64,000 nt of DNA from Malurus cyaneus samueli (taxonomy: Eukaryota > Chordata > Aves > Passeriformes > Maluridae), in assembly GCA_009741485.1 (NCBI GenBank), contig CM019236.1, positions 55,805,818 through 55,869,817 of the forward strand, given 5' to 3'. Made by a program: the position numbers and the translations under genes. The stretch's first letter is position 1; every line of letters begins with the position of its first letter. Shown here piece by piece: positions 35,801 to 49,096 of the stretch. The notes beneath the pieces are model-generated. The model was not told the DNA's origin. It saw nothing but the letters and a program-made list of their open reading frames with translations, and made no database searches.

Positions 35801-38660
35801 AAAATTAAATAGAATATTCCTAAAAATTATTTGAAGAACTGGCCTTGTATTTTTTTTTTTAAATTTCATCTAAGCAGAAAGCTGCATTTGATGACAAACA
35901 TTATTGATAGTTCAGGCTTCTTTGAAACATATTTGCTCTGATGTATGAGGCCAGAGAGCTGTCTTGTATGTTGTACCACAACACTTGGTAGAATTGCATT
36001 ACACAAAGTATTATGAAATCTAACACCAAAGCTTCACTTCAAGAAAATAGGAGGTTATTAAGCATTGCAGGTAGACAGCTTGCAGTGCATTGTTCACCTG
36101 AAATAACTTCTCTTAAAGTTGGTTAACACACCTTTAATCTACAGCACCTGAGACTAAATAGTTTCTTCCCCATCATATTCTTTATGTGCTTCAATCTGCT
36201 TGCATGGAGCACTTGTTCTTGACAAGTAAACACATTTACCAGCAGACACTTAGACAGAAATGCACTGACTGAGTTTTTCAGTTACTGCTCTTTTTGTGTA
36301 TGCAGCAGCACTCTGACAGAAATCACCTTAAATTTATGTTTGCACCATGACATTGCACCACCCTCCACCAGCAGATCTGGTGGGCAATGGTGGGGAATGA
36401 ACAGTGAGGCAGTGGAAGTCTGAACTTGAGTCAGTGTGTCATCTTTTATTGAAGCATGCTTACTTTCCTTTCCAATACTGGAAAAATATATGGCCTGTGA
36501 AAGGCATTTCATTCATGATACCTAGGGGGAAAGAGATTTTTGTAAGATTCCATTACCTGAATAGCTCATAGAGTAAACTTACCTAAGCTAGCCCTTCACT
36601 GCTGGAAATTAAGCCTGTTCTTGGCAAAAATAGGTACGGCTCATAAGGATCTCAGAGGTACTGTGGCTGGCCAGGTAGTAAAGAAATAAGAGCTTTTTCT
36701 TAGAGGAATTACAAAAAACATCTGGCGTGAAAACTCTTCAGTATTTTGTAGAGCTCTCAATTTCTTTACCTCTCTTTTTCATTTATCTGTCTTCCTAAAG
36801 CCTTCCACGTTTAATAGACATGGACATGAACAATGAAATTGAAGATTGAGTCCTGTGGCAGAAATAATTTTCATGCAGACAACTTCACTCAAAACTGGTG
36901 ATAATTAGCTGCAATTCTTTTTCCCTTCACTGTTGCAAATGCTACCCAGTGGCCAGTTTTCTGTTCTATTTTTCAACATAAAACTAGAGGAGGAGTTAGC
37001 TTCTCAGGGAGGATTAAATTATAGACTCCTACTACCCTATCAACACTGAAAGGAATTTTCAAATAAATACTGAGTGTAAGTGATCATGTGTTAAAGTGAA
37101 AGTTTACCTTTGCACAAACTCAGAAATAGTTCCCTTTCGAGTTATACTGCAGCCCCCCAAACTTACAGGAAGTTCTGTATGTAACTAGTTCATCAATTAA
37201 AAAAATCTCATAGCCACATTAAATTTTGATTGTGCCTGAAAATCTAAGTTTATAAATATTGGAATATGCTCTGAAGACCATTAAATTTGATCTCTGCTTG
37301 GATAAGAGAAATGTAATGAAAGTGCAAGTGGCAGATTTCATTATTTATGGTTTGGGATTTTTTTTAAAGTGCCTTCTCAGAATCCTCCTTGCATTTAATG
37401 AAGAAATTAATTGATAAACTGCCACAAAGCCTTAGGAATAATTAGCAATTTTGCAAATTGGAACCAACATCCTCAAATTAACTGGGCCAGTGCAGACTGC
37501 ACAACTCTGAGCAATAATGGGCCCTCTCCCCAAAATATTGCTGAAGAACTGAGAGGCTGCCAACAACTTCTGTAGCACCTTTGGCTTCATTAATTTATGA
37601 AGTGAGATTCAGACTGTGGGCATTCAGAGCAGGAAGCAGAGTTCACTGCTGGGGTGTCAAAAGCATAAAAGGTCGTGCCACAAAGATCTTTGACCCAGCA
37701 TAAGCTTTAAAAAAATATTGTTGCCTCTAGAATGAATATCCAACAATGTCACTCAGGGTGATTTTGCACAAAATGTGGCAGATGAATGCCCCCACAAGCA
37801 TATATTAGCATAGCCCTTGTAGAATCTATTCCTTTGCTCTGATTCTTCCTCCAAAAAGTTACACTTATGTGAGCTGAGAATCAACCAGCTCTTCTCTGTT
37901 AGGAATGCAGATTTCTCCACATCATTTTGCCATCAGTTACAGCTTGCTCCGTTTAATTTGAGGTGTGTCACCTGCATGTGATACCACATTCATTTTGAAT
38001 ATAGCCATATGTCCTGTTTAGACACAGTGCAGATATCTATATTGCTGCAAGATCTATGACTTTATTCTTGTTTATTTTGTATGCATTCTGTATTATTTTA
38101 TTTTGGTCTTGTTCTGGAGTTTTTACTTCATGTAGTTTCCTTTCTGCTCAAAAGTCAAATGAGCGAGCTTTTATCTGTCTGTAAAATAGCACAAGTATGT
38201 TCCCAGCATCCCATTCTTTAAATTAAGTGAATTTTCATCCTATGGACTCATGGAAGCATTCAGATAAACATGCTCCTCTAGATTAATGCAAAGTTTGATA
38301 TATAATGTTCTCCTGTGCTCTTCCCTTGATCCACTGTGCTTTGATTAGTATGGAATCTAGGTTATTTCACGCACTGTCATGTTTTGAATTCCATCCCAAT
38401 TATAAAGTTAAAAAAAAAAAGAAAAAGAAAAAAGTAAAAGTGTTTCGGTTGGTAACAAAGTTTATTCCACAACTTGCATCTGTTCTAATGTGCTAGACAA
38501 AATCCATAATGTAAATTAGATACCTTGGTTATCATTGGCTTGACACAGCCTCTCCTGCTGACTTTTGCCCCATATCAAAACTGAAAAAGCAGTTATGATG
38601 GTTCTACCTAAAGAAGCATAACTGCACTGATGTAATCTCTCAGTATGCCACAGGAGATTC
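29891..38660. other. AT-rich DNA, no gene recognised
   Basis: No supported gene. The longer open frames (30782-31072 minus, 32250-32438 plus, 32965-33255 minus, 33615-33887 plus) match nothing I recognise. A pure T run sits at 31163-31179 and an A-rich aaag tract at 38409-38436. 37440-37700 is slightly richer in G and C and could be a conserved non-coding element, but this cannot be judged from one sequence. Confidence 0.5.
38409..38436. repeat. A-rich (aaaag) tract
   Basis: A poly-A run interrupted by single G residues (aaaaagaaaaagaaaaaag). Low complexity. It creates a Lys run in an overlapping frame. Confidence 0.85.
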
Positions 38661-38666
38661 CTCTAG

Positions 38667-38675
38667 TATAAAAAA
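38667..38675 (+). promoter_or_regulatory. TATA box (candidate)
   Basis: tataaaaaa lies 64 bp upstream of an ATG that opens a short frame ending at a consensus splice donor (38731-38806). The geometry allows a transcription start near 38697-38702 (tttagactaagc) and a 5' untranslated leader of about 30 nt. Confidence 0.3.
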
Positions 38676-38730
38676 CTCCTCTAGCATCTTTAGACTAAGC
38701 AGACTTTTCTGTCTGTTATCGCAAGTTAAG

Positions 38731-38806
38731 ATGAAAAGGATCTCTTTATCCTGGAACAAATATTTACAGAAGTCTTTATTGACCCAAAGATATTTGTACA
38801 CAGAAG
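38731..38806 (+). other. candidate first coding exon (unconfirmed)
   Basis: The ATG has A at -3 (taagATGa) and opens a frame of 25 codons plus one base, ending at CAGAAG/GTAAGT, a near-perfect donor. The predicted N-terminus starts M-K-R-I-S-L-S-W-N-K-Y-L and is rich in Lys, Arg, Ser, Leu and Tyr with no acidic residue until position 25. That composition would fit a mitochondrial targeting peptide. Without splicing the frame stops after 39 codons. No downstream exon could be assigned. It could equally be chance, since donors of this quality are expected a few times per strand in 64 kb. Confidence 0.22.
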
Positions 38807-38812
38807 GTAAGT

Positions 38813-41384
38813 TACTACAAGCTGAAGTGTGTATACAAAGTTTTACCTAATATTTTAAATCATTGTTGTTGCTTAACAGCATATACAGAATCATCACTAA
38901 GGCCAATATTTTTGGAGAGTTACTGTGATACTCTTTTCAAAATGCTTGTGACATTGTTGCTGATACATAGATGCTAACTCTACTTTTTATGAGGAGCAAC
39001 TAATTAAAAATATTACCCTTTCATTACTTATTACTTTGTGACTACAGGAAATCTCTACAGTGTGGGCAATTCCTCCATATAATCTAAGATAATAATTTTT
39101 GATATGTTCCTACTGTCATGTCTATCCCACAGGTTTCCTATATGTTAACATTTTCATAAAATCTCTGTAGTATTTTACCACCAAGCACTTCATATTTCCC
39201 CTTGCTTCCAATTCATGTTCTAACATGGGGCTGAAGTTCTACTTGATTTTCTTGGCATAAAATAAATTCTAAAGATAATTTTTTTTAATGCAAATGTAGT
39301 GTGCTGTGCTTTCGCAGGTTGAATTTAAGGAGACAGCACTACTTCTTGTGCGTTTTGCCACACATTGTCTCTTTAAGTTCTGTCTTGTCCCATGAAGTTC
39401 ATATTGCTCTTCTTAAAAAGCTTGGAACATTCTGGGTTCTGTAAGACTTGCTAATGTCAACAGTACTGTATAATTCTAAACACTAATATTCAAACTCCAA
39501 GCAGCAAGCAGAAAATACCAGCAGCATATTAGTTATTTCTAACACCATTAAATGGTTAAAAAATGGGTATTTTTTTCCTTTCACTCTCCTTTGTGACACA
39601 CATTGTTGAATGAAATTTACTTTAGAAAACATATTTTAGCATTCCATCACAGAAATTTAAAGCAATATCTTGAAACAAGATGTCTAGGCAATACTATTAA
39701 AAGTGTGGAATTTGAAATCAGAGCTTAATAAACAAGTTTACCAAAAGTTGAACCAGGAGAACAAGGTTCTCAGTTTTCTCCAGAGTTTCTTCTGGCTTAT
39801 TTTTAAATGCATTTAGCTATTAAACCTAGAAAGAAAACCTTGAAATTCATAATTATGTCATTTACCATCCATTTGAATTTTTATGGAGTCTGAATACTTG
39901 CTCCAAAATGGTGCAGTCAATTTTTTTTTTTTTTAAGACAAGTATAGACAACATGGGTAGAGGTTTATAATAATCTGGTATGAAAATTATGTGTCTTAAT
40001 GTGAATGCTAGTTAAGAAACCTCTAGATATTTAGTTAAGAAATGTTATTTTAAGAAACCTCTAGATAGTTAAAATTTTGGAAAACCATGTATCATTAGTG
40101 TCATGTTGCATCATTTCCACATGGGAAAATCAAGCTTATGCAAATGCACTGCTTCATGAATCATCCAGACTGCAACTCTCATTGGGTGATGACTACATGT
40201 TCTTACTGACTGTCTCAAAACCGAATGCTTTCTCATGATGGAATTTTTTGTAGCAAGCAGTGACACTTTTAGTCAACTATTCATGTAAAATCTTTGCCTT
40301 TTTTTAAAAAAAAGAACTTTTCAAGAAGCTATGTCTCAAGTATTAAACATAGTTTTATTTCCAGTGGATATTAAGTTTTATGTCACAAAGGTATGCAAGA
40401 AGAGGCCATGACATTAAAATTTTTCCTGTACTGAAACAAATTCACCATTTATCTTTCTGTTTAACAAGATTTGGGAGACCTTTAAGGAATATGAATAGTT
40501 TCCATTTAAATCTATTAGATCCAGTTATTGTTTTTAACATAAGGTATTATTTAATCCATAAAAACCCATTTGATTATGGGAAAGTATTGCAGTCCATAAC
40601 ACTGATAATATAAGATAAATATACACCAGTATTAAACCATAAATATTGATATGGTCAAGCATTTAACCACACATGCCTGAAGAATATTCATAAAATTTCA
40701 CTCATAAAAATTATCCCTTTATGCAGATTACCTGCCTTGCTTACCTGTGCTCTTGGTTGTATTTCTTACTTTAAAGATGAATTCTTTGAAACCCATATTT
40801 TTTGTAATTATCCTGAATGTATAGCAAAATTTCAACAAAATTTGTTGATAAAGATGAGATAACTAAATGGGCACAGAAATAAAACAAATTAGTAATATGT
40901 AATAAATGTAATAAATCAATTATGGAATCATGTACATATGAGTAAGAAGTACAACTCATCCTAGGTTATTGTATGGATATAGATTCTTTCTGACAAGTCA
41001 TTTGAAGCTTAGTCAAACTTAATTCAGGAAATTATTTTTGATATCAACATATTACAAATATGGTGGGTGAACTTGGCAAGTCACCAGGTGCCCACAAAAT
41101 CGTCTATTACTACTGCTTCTTAGCACAAAAGGGGAAAAAATTAAATTAAAAGCTCCTGAGTAAATGTGAAGGTGATAGAAAGGAAAACAAAGGATGCAGA
41201 GCAAAACAAAAAGATTCATTCCTCACATCAACAGTTGAAGTTCAGTAATTTCCTAGAGTCCGAGAATGAATAGCAGTTGCTTAAGAAAACAAAGAATAAG
41301 TTCCCTCCTGACTCCCCTCTCAGTTTTTTTTTTTTACTCAGAAAACAGATTAGCAGGGAGGCTTTCACTAATATTGAAAGAAAG
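38813..41384. other. AT-rich DNA, no gene recognised
   Basis: Only short AT-driven open frames. A partial tandem repeat occurs at about 40013-40075 (taagaaacctctagata twice). Nothing else seen. Confidence 0.5.
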
Positions 41385-41630
41385 AAGGATATGGAATGTC
41401 CTTTTAGTCAGTTTGGTTTGTTTTCTCCCAAAGTCCTATTCATCCCCACACACGGCTTTGAGGAAGTTAATGAGAGGGAGTGGCAAAACAGCTCTGATGC
41501 TATGGAAGCATTGCTTATCAAAATCTCAAACAGTCACGTGTTATCGACACCATTCTGGTCACAAATTCACAGCACAGCTCTGTGAGGGCTGCTGTGGGAA
41601 AAGTTACCTCCATTCCAGGCATTCCCAATA
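41385..41630 (-). mobile_element. ERV LTR fragment (U3 side only)
   Basis: Read on the minus strand, this starts ...ggaatggaggtaacttttccc and continues agctgtgctgtgaatttgtgaccagaatggtgtcgataacacgtga. It follows the opening part of the avian LTR family whose consensus starts ...tttggctgggatagagttaattttc...gctgtgttttgg...gttgataacaca. The same family appears in plus orientation at 61193-61818. Similarity runs out near a ggacattccatatcc word at about 41388-41402, before the expected TATA region, so only the 5' third or so of the LTR remains. Overlapping plus-strand frames of 102-121 residues are antisense shadows. Confidence 0.65.
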
Positions 41631-44089
41631 AAATATAGAAAAAAGGTGGAGATGATAGATTTTCTAAAAATAATGGACTACTTCAGGTCTCAGGTTTGAA
41701 TACTCTCTTGATTTCATTTATGAAACAGGTTATTTATATATTATGGATTTTCTAGGTTTAGTTTTTGAATTTTAAAATGCTATAGAAATGCATTTTAATA
41801 CTATTTTAAAATTCATAGAAATTTTACTGAAGTCTAACCACTTATTTTTATAGCCTGTTTTTATAGGTAATTTGTTTCATAAAATTCATGTCCCATTAAT
41901 GTTTTGTCATAGTTTAAAATGTGAGTACTTTTTTGTTCTGAGGTTTTCAGGAATCCATTCAACTATATGTTTTCAAACATATGCCCCCTATTTATCCATT
42001 GTGCTTGATTTGTTAATTTTTTTGAAGGGAAATTGAAAAAGCGTGTTGAAAATAGGAAGAATTTCCTTGAACTTCATAATTTTGTAAGAGAAAGTTTTCT
42101 CTTCAAGGCATTGAAAATCAATAAAATCAGCAAAAATAATTTTACTGGAAAGATTGTTTTGCAGCAAAAGCTCTTGAGCTTTTTCCTTCTGTCTGTTTTG
42201 TGGAGGTTGCATAGGGAATTGGCCACAGATATAAACTTACTTTGTAAATAGTCAGTTACTGACTCTTAAATACCAGTTACTGACTCTTCCTGCACCACTG
42301 AACAATGTGTAGATTTGTGGGCCTCTCATCTAGGTCCAATTATTTTTATACTACCAAAATTACACAGGAAAGCGTTTGACTTGTGGTTGCTTGAGGTGCC
42401 TCTGACAGCAGTTTAACTGCCTGTGGGTCTAGCAGCAGATAAGTATGAAAAGGATCGGTACAGAAGGTAAAACAGAAGAATGAAATACCCTCAACCTTGC
42501 CATGCAGAAAATATTTACAGAGAAACAGCGTTAGTAAATTTTGGCATGAAACAAGTGATGCTCATATTGCAGCACTACAGACACAAAAAAGGCTGGTTCT
42601 GTGGTGTTATACTTGTGATGTGAGAGTGTGTGTGGCCTGAGTCCTGAATACAGAAGTTTTTTCTGCTTGAATGTTCTACAGCAAAAGTGCAAGAGCTACA
42701 ATGAACCCTACCTGAGGTTTAGTACATTTATATATCTGTGACTGGTTACATGTGCACCTTAATATAAATAAAAATGTGACTGTAAATAAACTCTATGGAA
42801 TTTAAATTACTGTTAGCTTTAAGTCATGTGATGTTTTCAAGGTTGTAGGTAATAATCCCTGCACTGAAAACAAGTTATCTAACGATTACATGTAACACTT
42901 GACTACAGATAAAACAGAAACTTTCTTCTCCCCGCTAAAGCCTGTATCTTTCTGACAGTGCACTGGGCTCTGTGTAGAACAGTTTCCATATTCTTTCTTC
43001 CATTCTTCCACATCATCTCAATTACTTACTCAGTAAACATAGCAATGCTGTCTAACACCACCCCTTTTTTTTTTTTTTTTCTTTTTTTTTTTGAGACTTC
43101 CATGCTTAAATCACTCCCCATGCCCAAAATGTGGTTTCTATTTTGGTGGCAGTAATTACTTTAATGATGGTGTTTCCACAAGCAGCTGCTGACCAAAAGA
43201 GCTACTTTTGTATCCATGGTTCATTATATACCTATAAATCATGCAACAAAAAACAGTTTAAGAAAGTAATTGGTAAAAATTAATTGAAGAGGCAATAGGA
43301 GAAAAGCTAATCATAGAAAAATTAAGTAAAAACATATAGTACCCTCATGTTGTTGACAATGAATGGCAACTCAGGCATGAAAATGAAAATCTGTTCTGCT
43401 GCTTACAGAAAATAGATATCGCCTTTTATCCTTCTGTCTCTTAAACAAATTCCCCATTCACTGTGAATGCTGTCCTAATGTGATAATGTATAAAATGTGC
43501 ATGGCCAGGCAGGTTTGGAAGATTCCTTTACAGCATGTCTGTGTGATTCTGTGACTTCAAAAATTATGGGGCAGAGCTCAGAATAAATATACAGAAACAG
43601 AGCCATAATGCCTTAAAATTATAGGATGCAAAAGGGAGCGGAATAATTGGAAAAAAATTGAATTTCACAGTGTATGTTGAATTTCACCTGATATGTAGCA
43701 TGATGAATAAACAATTCAGAGAATCTAGAAGTACAAGAATAAGTTCTTTTTGAAAACATTACCTTTCCAAGAGAAGATTATTTTAGTGGATTTCAGTGTC
43801 TGAAAGTGTTTCTAATTGGCATGTCAAAGACTCTGTTACAGCAATTTGAGTTATCTGAGCCAGCTTTCACTACTAGCTATTACCTGCAACATACCAATGA
43901 CAAACCACAGCTAATTGTGAACGGCAAAATATTCAGAGAGAATGTTTAGGCAAGGAAATATTTTGCTACAAGTTTAGTGATATGCCTGCAGTGGTAGATA
44001 CCCAATTTAGTTTACATCTGTTGAATGATTTCAGTGTCACACAGATGGTGTCACAATGGTGAAACCAAGAGAATTTCTGCTGCCAGAAT
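41631..44089. other. AT-rich DNA, no gene recognised
   Basis: No supported gene. It includes an interrupted poly-T tract (43062-43092). A short stretch at about 43501-43555 (ccaggcaggtttggaagattcc...gtgtgattctgtgac) looks like the last bases of a plus-strand CR1 3' end, but it is too short to be sure. Confidence 0.45.
43062..43092. repeat. poly-T tract (interrupted)
   Basis: About 30 T broken by one C, encoding an artificial Phe run in an overlapping frame. Confidence 0.85.
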
Positions 44090-45125
44090 GCAAAGATACA
44101 GATTTAACAGATGGAGCATTGGATGAAAAATTGTCTGGATGGTCATGTCCAAAGAGTTACAGTAAATTACTCAGTGTCCAAGGGAACAGTGATGAGTGGA
44201 GCTCTCAATGTTCTTATGGGAACCCTACTGTTCAATATCTCAATCAATGGCACCAACAGGAGGATATAGAGCACCCTCAGTAAGTCTGGGGGTGACATGA
44301 AGAGGAGCAGTGCAGCTGACACACTGTAGGGAAGGGGTGACGTCCAGAGGAACCTGCCAGGTTTGAGGAGTGGGCTCAAGTGAGCCTCATCAACTCCAAC
44401 AAGGCCAAGCTCAAGGTGCTGGGTCAGAGCAACCCCCAGTATCAATAAAGGCTGGGGCATGAATGGACTGAGAGCAGCCCCACAGAAAAGGATTTGGAGA
44501 ATGGAGTCTTCCTCCAGCTGGTGGATGAACAGTTGCACACAAACCAGCCATGTCTGTAAGCAGCCCAGAAAGGCAATCATGTCTTGACTGAATCAAAACG
44601 AGCATGACCATGCTGAGGGACGCGATGGGTCCAGTGCTCAGCTCGCTAATTCCAGAAGGACGAGGCAAGACTGAGGAGATCCAGCAGAGGGCACAAAGAT
44701 GATGAGACAGGCATTTCTCTTGTGAGGAAATGAGGGATAAGGGCCAGTCATCCTGGAGAAGAGGCTGCTGAGAGGGGATCTCATCAAAGCATAAAAGTAT
44801 CTTAAGCAGGGATGTCGTGAGGATGGGCGCAGACTCTGCTCAGTGGAACCCAGTAACAGTAGAAAGAGCAACAGGCACAGATTGAAATGTGGGAAGATCC
44901 ACTTGAATATGAGGAAAGCATTCTGCACGGTGAGAGTAAGAGAGCACTGGGACCGTCAGCTCTGAGAAATTGTGGAATGTCCCCCTTCTAGAGATGTGCA
45001 AAACATTCCTGGACAGGGTTCTGTGCAACCTGCTGTAGGTGAACCCGTTAACCCATTTTATTGGGCGGGTTGGACTAGAGGATCTCCAAATCCCTCTTCC
45101 AGCACCAGCCATTCGGTGACTCAAT
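44090..45125 (+). mobile_element. CR1 LINE, reverse-transcriptase C-terminal part to 3' end
   Basis: Plus-strand landmarks appear in CR1 order: atggtcatgtccaaagagttacag; actgttcaatatctcaatcaatgg; agcaccctcagtaag; atcaactccaacaaggccaag; ctggggcatgaatggactgagagcagcc; catcctggagaagaggctgctgagaggg; ggttggactagaggatctcc; and a decayed terminal ccattcggtgactcaatag in place of the usual attctgtgattctatg. The copy is about 1.04 kb, 5'-truncated, with many frameshifts and stops, so it is not functional. The minus-strand frames 44167-44580, 44638-44928 and 44840-45316 are antisense shadows of it. Confidence 0.93.
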
Positions 45126-45157
45126 AGTTTCCATGGGATTCTACCCCTCCATTCAAC

Positions 45158-45345
45158 ACTTGTGGACCTCTGTAAGTAGAGCAGAGAAGCTGTGATTGAC
45201 CCATCCCTGTGAGCGTTCAAGGCCAGGTTGGATGGGGCTTGGATCAAGTTGGTGTTCTGGGAGGTGTCCATGCCCATGGCAGCAGGGTTGGAAGTACATG
45301 ATCTCTGAAGGTCCATTCCAGTATAAACTTTTCTATTATTCCACT
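45158..45345 (+). mobile_element. second CR1 LINE 3' end
   Basis: A separate CR1 3' end in the same orientation directly follows the first: gagcgttcaaggccaggttggatggggcttgg, gggaggtgtccatgcccatggcagcagggttgg, and a terminal ttttctattattccactatta decayed from the octamer repeat. Because the first element already reached its 3' end at about 45125, this is an independent insertion of about 190 bp. Confidence 0.88.
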
Positions 45346-45638
45346 ATTATATGAAAATATTGGTTCTTGGCATCATTTCCTGTGTGTAATATTGATACGT
45401 CCTGTCTTTTTCTGGTATTTAATGCTGTGATCGCCAGCATGTTTTATTTTAATATGCTCTCACGCTGAATTTTGTAAAACTAATGTGCATTTTAAATGCC
45501 ACTTTGGCAAGGAAGCTCTCCATCTTTAGGTAATTATTTGCATTACTAGAAACAATTTGCCATTGCAGTGAGAAGGTAAAATAGAGCTTAAAAAAAAAAA
45601 AAAGAAAAAACAGAAAATCACATGCCAAATCAAATGAA

Positions 45639-45690
45639 ATATTTCAAGTCAACATCTAAAAAATACTTCAAGTCAACATCTACAAAAAAA
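45639..45690. repeat. 24-bp tandem duplication
   Basis: atatttcaagtcaacatct followed by A-rich filler and then atacttcaagtcaacatct: two copies, period about 24. Confidence 0.85.
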
Positions 45691-48600
45691 AAACACAGAG
45701 GAAAAGATTGTGTTTTGAGAAAGCCACACCGACTTTTAAGAAGACACCAATAGAAGTTATGAAGTCATGTTTTTCAGTTTATTTCTTTACCCAATTTCTT
45801 TCAATACCAGAACCACACCTGAGTGATAATGAATTATCTATTAACAATATAACCTTAACTTTCAATTAGTTTACTACTGAAAATTCGCAAGACCAACACT
45901 TGTTGCAACATTCTTGTGAGGTGATGTGGACTTTCTGATGTTACAGTTTTGAGCTGAACAAACAATAATATCCTTGTGGCTGCAAAGAAGTCAATCCTCC
46001 TCTCCTTAGGACATAACTTGAAAAATGCAGCAATAACAAATCATGGGGGTTTTGAGAATCAGTTTGGCAGCAACAGTGGCAGCTAGTAACAAAGTGGTAC
46101 TGGTCAAGGTGTGTAGAACACTAAAAAACTATGTAACAGGAGCCAAGGTTCTGTTTTACATTTTGACAGGGAAAAAGCTGGGCTCCTGCTCAGCTTGTTA
46201 TCCCTAAGCTTGACTGATAATTTTCTTTTTGGGAATCAAATCAGCTCAGTAAACAGCTGAATTAGTGGGACAGGAGGAGCAGAATCACCCACCCCCCCTC
46301 CACCCCACAGAGAAGAGCAAGAAAACCACTTTTCAGGGTTTCAGATCTATTTGTCCACTCTCTGTAATACCTGCAGACTGCCCTAATAGAAATTCTATCT
46401 TCCTGCATTGCACAATGCTTCTGGTAGTATGTATGAACAAGTACATTCTGGGAAGCGTGAGTACCCCTCTTCCCATTGTATCTGTCTGGATGTGCTGAAG
46501 GACCTAACGTTTCTCCCCTATTCATTTCCTCTGTTTATTCCAATAGAAAGATATTGTACCTTTCCTCCTAATTTAAAATAAATATTATTTTGCTTCTCTA
46601 TACAGTTAAAAAACACATGCATGAGGCAAGATTTGTAAGTAAATGCAATTGCTTTTTTAATGGGAAAGTTAAAGTTTCCAGCTACAGCTGGAAAAATCAT
46701 ACAAATTTTTGGGCAGGACTAATTTTCACTTTTTCTAGTGGTGAGTTGTGTTTACTTATATAATTTTCTCTTTGACGTAATTATATGAATGATTTTCCTG
46801 AGTTTGTTCCATATTCTACAAAGTGATGGGTCACTTTGCTTTTGTTTTTGTCTGGATTTTCTGGGCTGATAGTGCACATAATGGTAGCTTTCAGAGTTTG
46901 TATGCTTTGCAGGAGGGATGAAGACGAATATATAGCCTATATCTGAAAAGTAATGTGGTGCTGATGTGGAATTTAAAATAGAATTCTCTTCATGATCTCT
47001 TTATGCTGTTGTCCTGTGGCTGCTGTGTAACCATGTACTGCCTGGTGGCACTGAAAATGCTAAGCAAATACCAGAGGGAAGGTGACACTATTTAATTTTC
47101 TGTGCTTCATCTAATAGGTATTCTGTCTTCAAGGACAGGACAGAGTTCTCCTTAGCCCTACAGGAAACGTAAATTTAGATTGTTCCATATAGATATAAAC
47201 TTTGCTGGATTAAAATCCCTGAACCAGACTTTTGTCATCTCCCTGAGGAGTCAGATAAATTTTCTACTGCAAGTGATTTTATTGCCAGACTAACTACTGG
47301 TCATTCATTCTGAAATTGAGGTGATTAATCTGATATTTGTAGGTTTATTTCATAAATTATGTTTATCAAGAAAGTCACTGTTATTGCTCTCAGTTTACCA
47401 TATGAAGAGAAGCCTGTTTTCTAACCAAAACAGTTGTATTTCCAGGACCCAGAAAGAGCAAGATGGACTATTTTATTTATAGATGAAATAAAATAAAGTT
47501 TTATTGGTTATATAAAATGGTCACAATACAGGTTGAAACTATATGTTCATACCATGTATACAATATATGTTCTTGTGTTGGGGACATATTTGGAAAGAAG
47601 TACAGAATTCAGAGATGTTCTACATAAAGTATATAATATAAAGTGCTCAAGGACAAATTAATTTATTTAGGTGCAGCTATAAGACCCACAGAGTAAAGTA
47701 ACATTTCTAAGAATTGTTTTACTGTACACCAAATGCGTACTTTACTAATTAGTTACTTTATTTAAAATAAATCTTTAACTATTTACGTTTTTAACTTCGT
47801 TTCGCAAACACTTGTGGATATAAGCTTCGAATGCTCATCAATATGACAAAAAAAAAAATCTGTTGGTTTGTCTTAGTACTTCTTTTCCACAGATAAATAA
47901 AATAAATGTCACTCTGTAGATGCTAGGAGGAAGTGCAGCGTGAGATAGATTGAATATCTGCCAAACTTACTGACAAAACTGAACTGTAAGCATTCTCAAT
48001 ATGAAGTTACATGAAAACAAAGTATTGATTCAAATGAAACATTATGACTGATTTGACAAATATATTGAATTTTCAAATTCATTTAAAAAAATACATTACT
48101 GAGAATACAGTGAAGATGGATGAATTAAACTCTTAAAGCATGTCCCAGTTTTATGACAAGATTCTCTGCAGAGAACTGATAATGCCATAGTCTATCAAAA
48201 TGCCTAGTCTCCATTTTTGTACAATACAGAATATCAGGTGTAAAATACAGTCTGGAAATATCCTAAACAAGAAAACAATTAAAAGCTTCGTGGTTCAAGC
48301 TGTCTAGAAATACAAAGAAAAAAATGAGAAGGCCTAAATTCAATCTCTTTGTGTATGATATGGTAATATCATAATAACCAGTATAAGAACTTTAAACACT
48401 TCTTGTAATATTAGGTAACCCAGATAGAATATTTTAACTCTGCAATGTCTTATGTATTTTTTACTTTGAACTGGTTCCGTAAAAAAACAGTCGGTAAAAC
48501 ATAGACTGCATCATACATGCTAAATACAAATAATATTAAAATTGATAAAGAGTCGTGGAGGACATAGTTCTGTCCTGATCAGAGTGAAAGTAATTGAGGG

Positions 48601-49096
48601 TTTGGGGAAAGACCTCATGTCTTCTGATAGTCTAGAATCAAAATTGGACAGAGAAATTAGAGTTTGCTGGGCTGGGTTGTTAGATTAATGTTGGCTGTCT
48701 CTGGTCTGAAAAACTACCTATGCATGATGAATGGTGTCTGATACTGCAGGCAATTACAGAGAAACAGAAGAGACTTGAAAATAAACTGAAAAAAAAGGTA
48801 TTGTGGATAAAGTTGTGTGAAAACAAAGTGCCATGTTATGGAAGCTGGATAAATGTAGAGGTGTGTATTATTTAAATTTGGGTTGATATTGACTAAATCA
48901 AAATATAAACATTTAGCAGCCTAGACCTCTAGTTGCAGCCATGGAGGTGTTACCCTGCTCAAGAAAGATGTTTGCAATGAGCAGCTGCAGATTGCATCAG
49001 GCTTGGAAATTTTGAGCAGGTTTAAGTGCTCTTGCAGCTTGCATGTTGAGAAAAAATGGACCTTCTTGGACCAGGCAGAGGAGGAGAGGATGAAAC

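Noticed and set aside
36358..36395. Hairpin ccaccag/ctggtgg
   Set aside because: Stem only 7 bp; expected by chance.
41266..41631. Overlapping 121- and 102-residue plus-strand frames
   Set aside because: Antisense to an LTR fragment; no protein similarity.
43501..43555. Short CR1-like 3' end (…tgtgattctgtgac)
   Set aside because: Only about 50 bases with weak similarity; mentioned in the interval note rather than called as an element.
44840..45316. 158-residue minus-strand frame
   Set aside because: Antisense to two plus-strand CR1 fragments.
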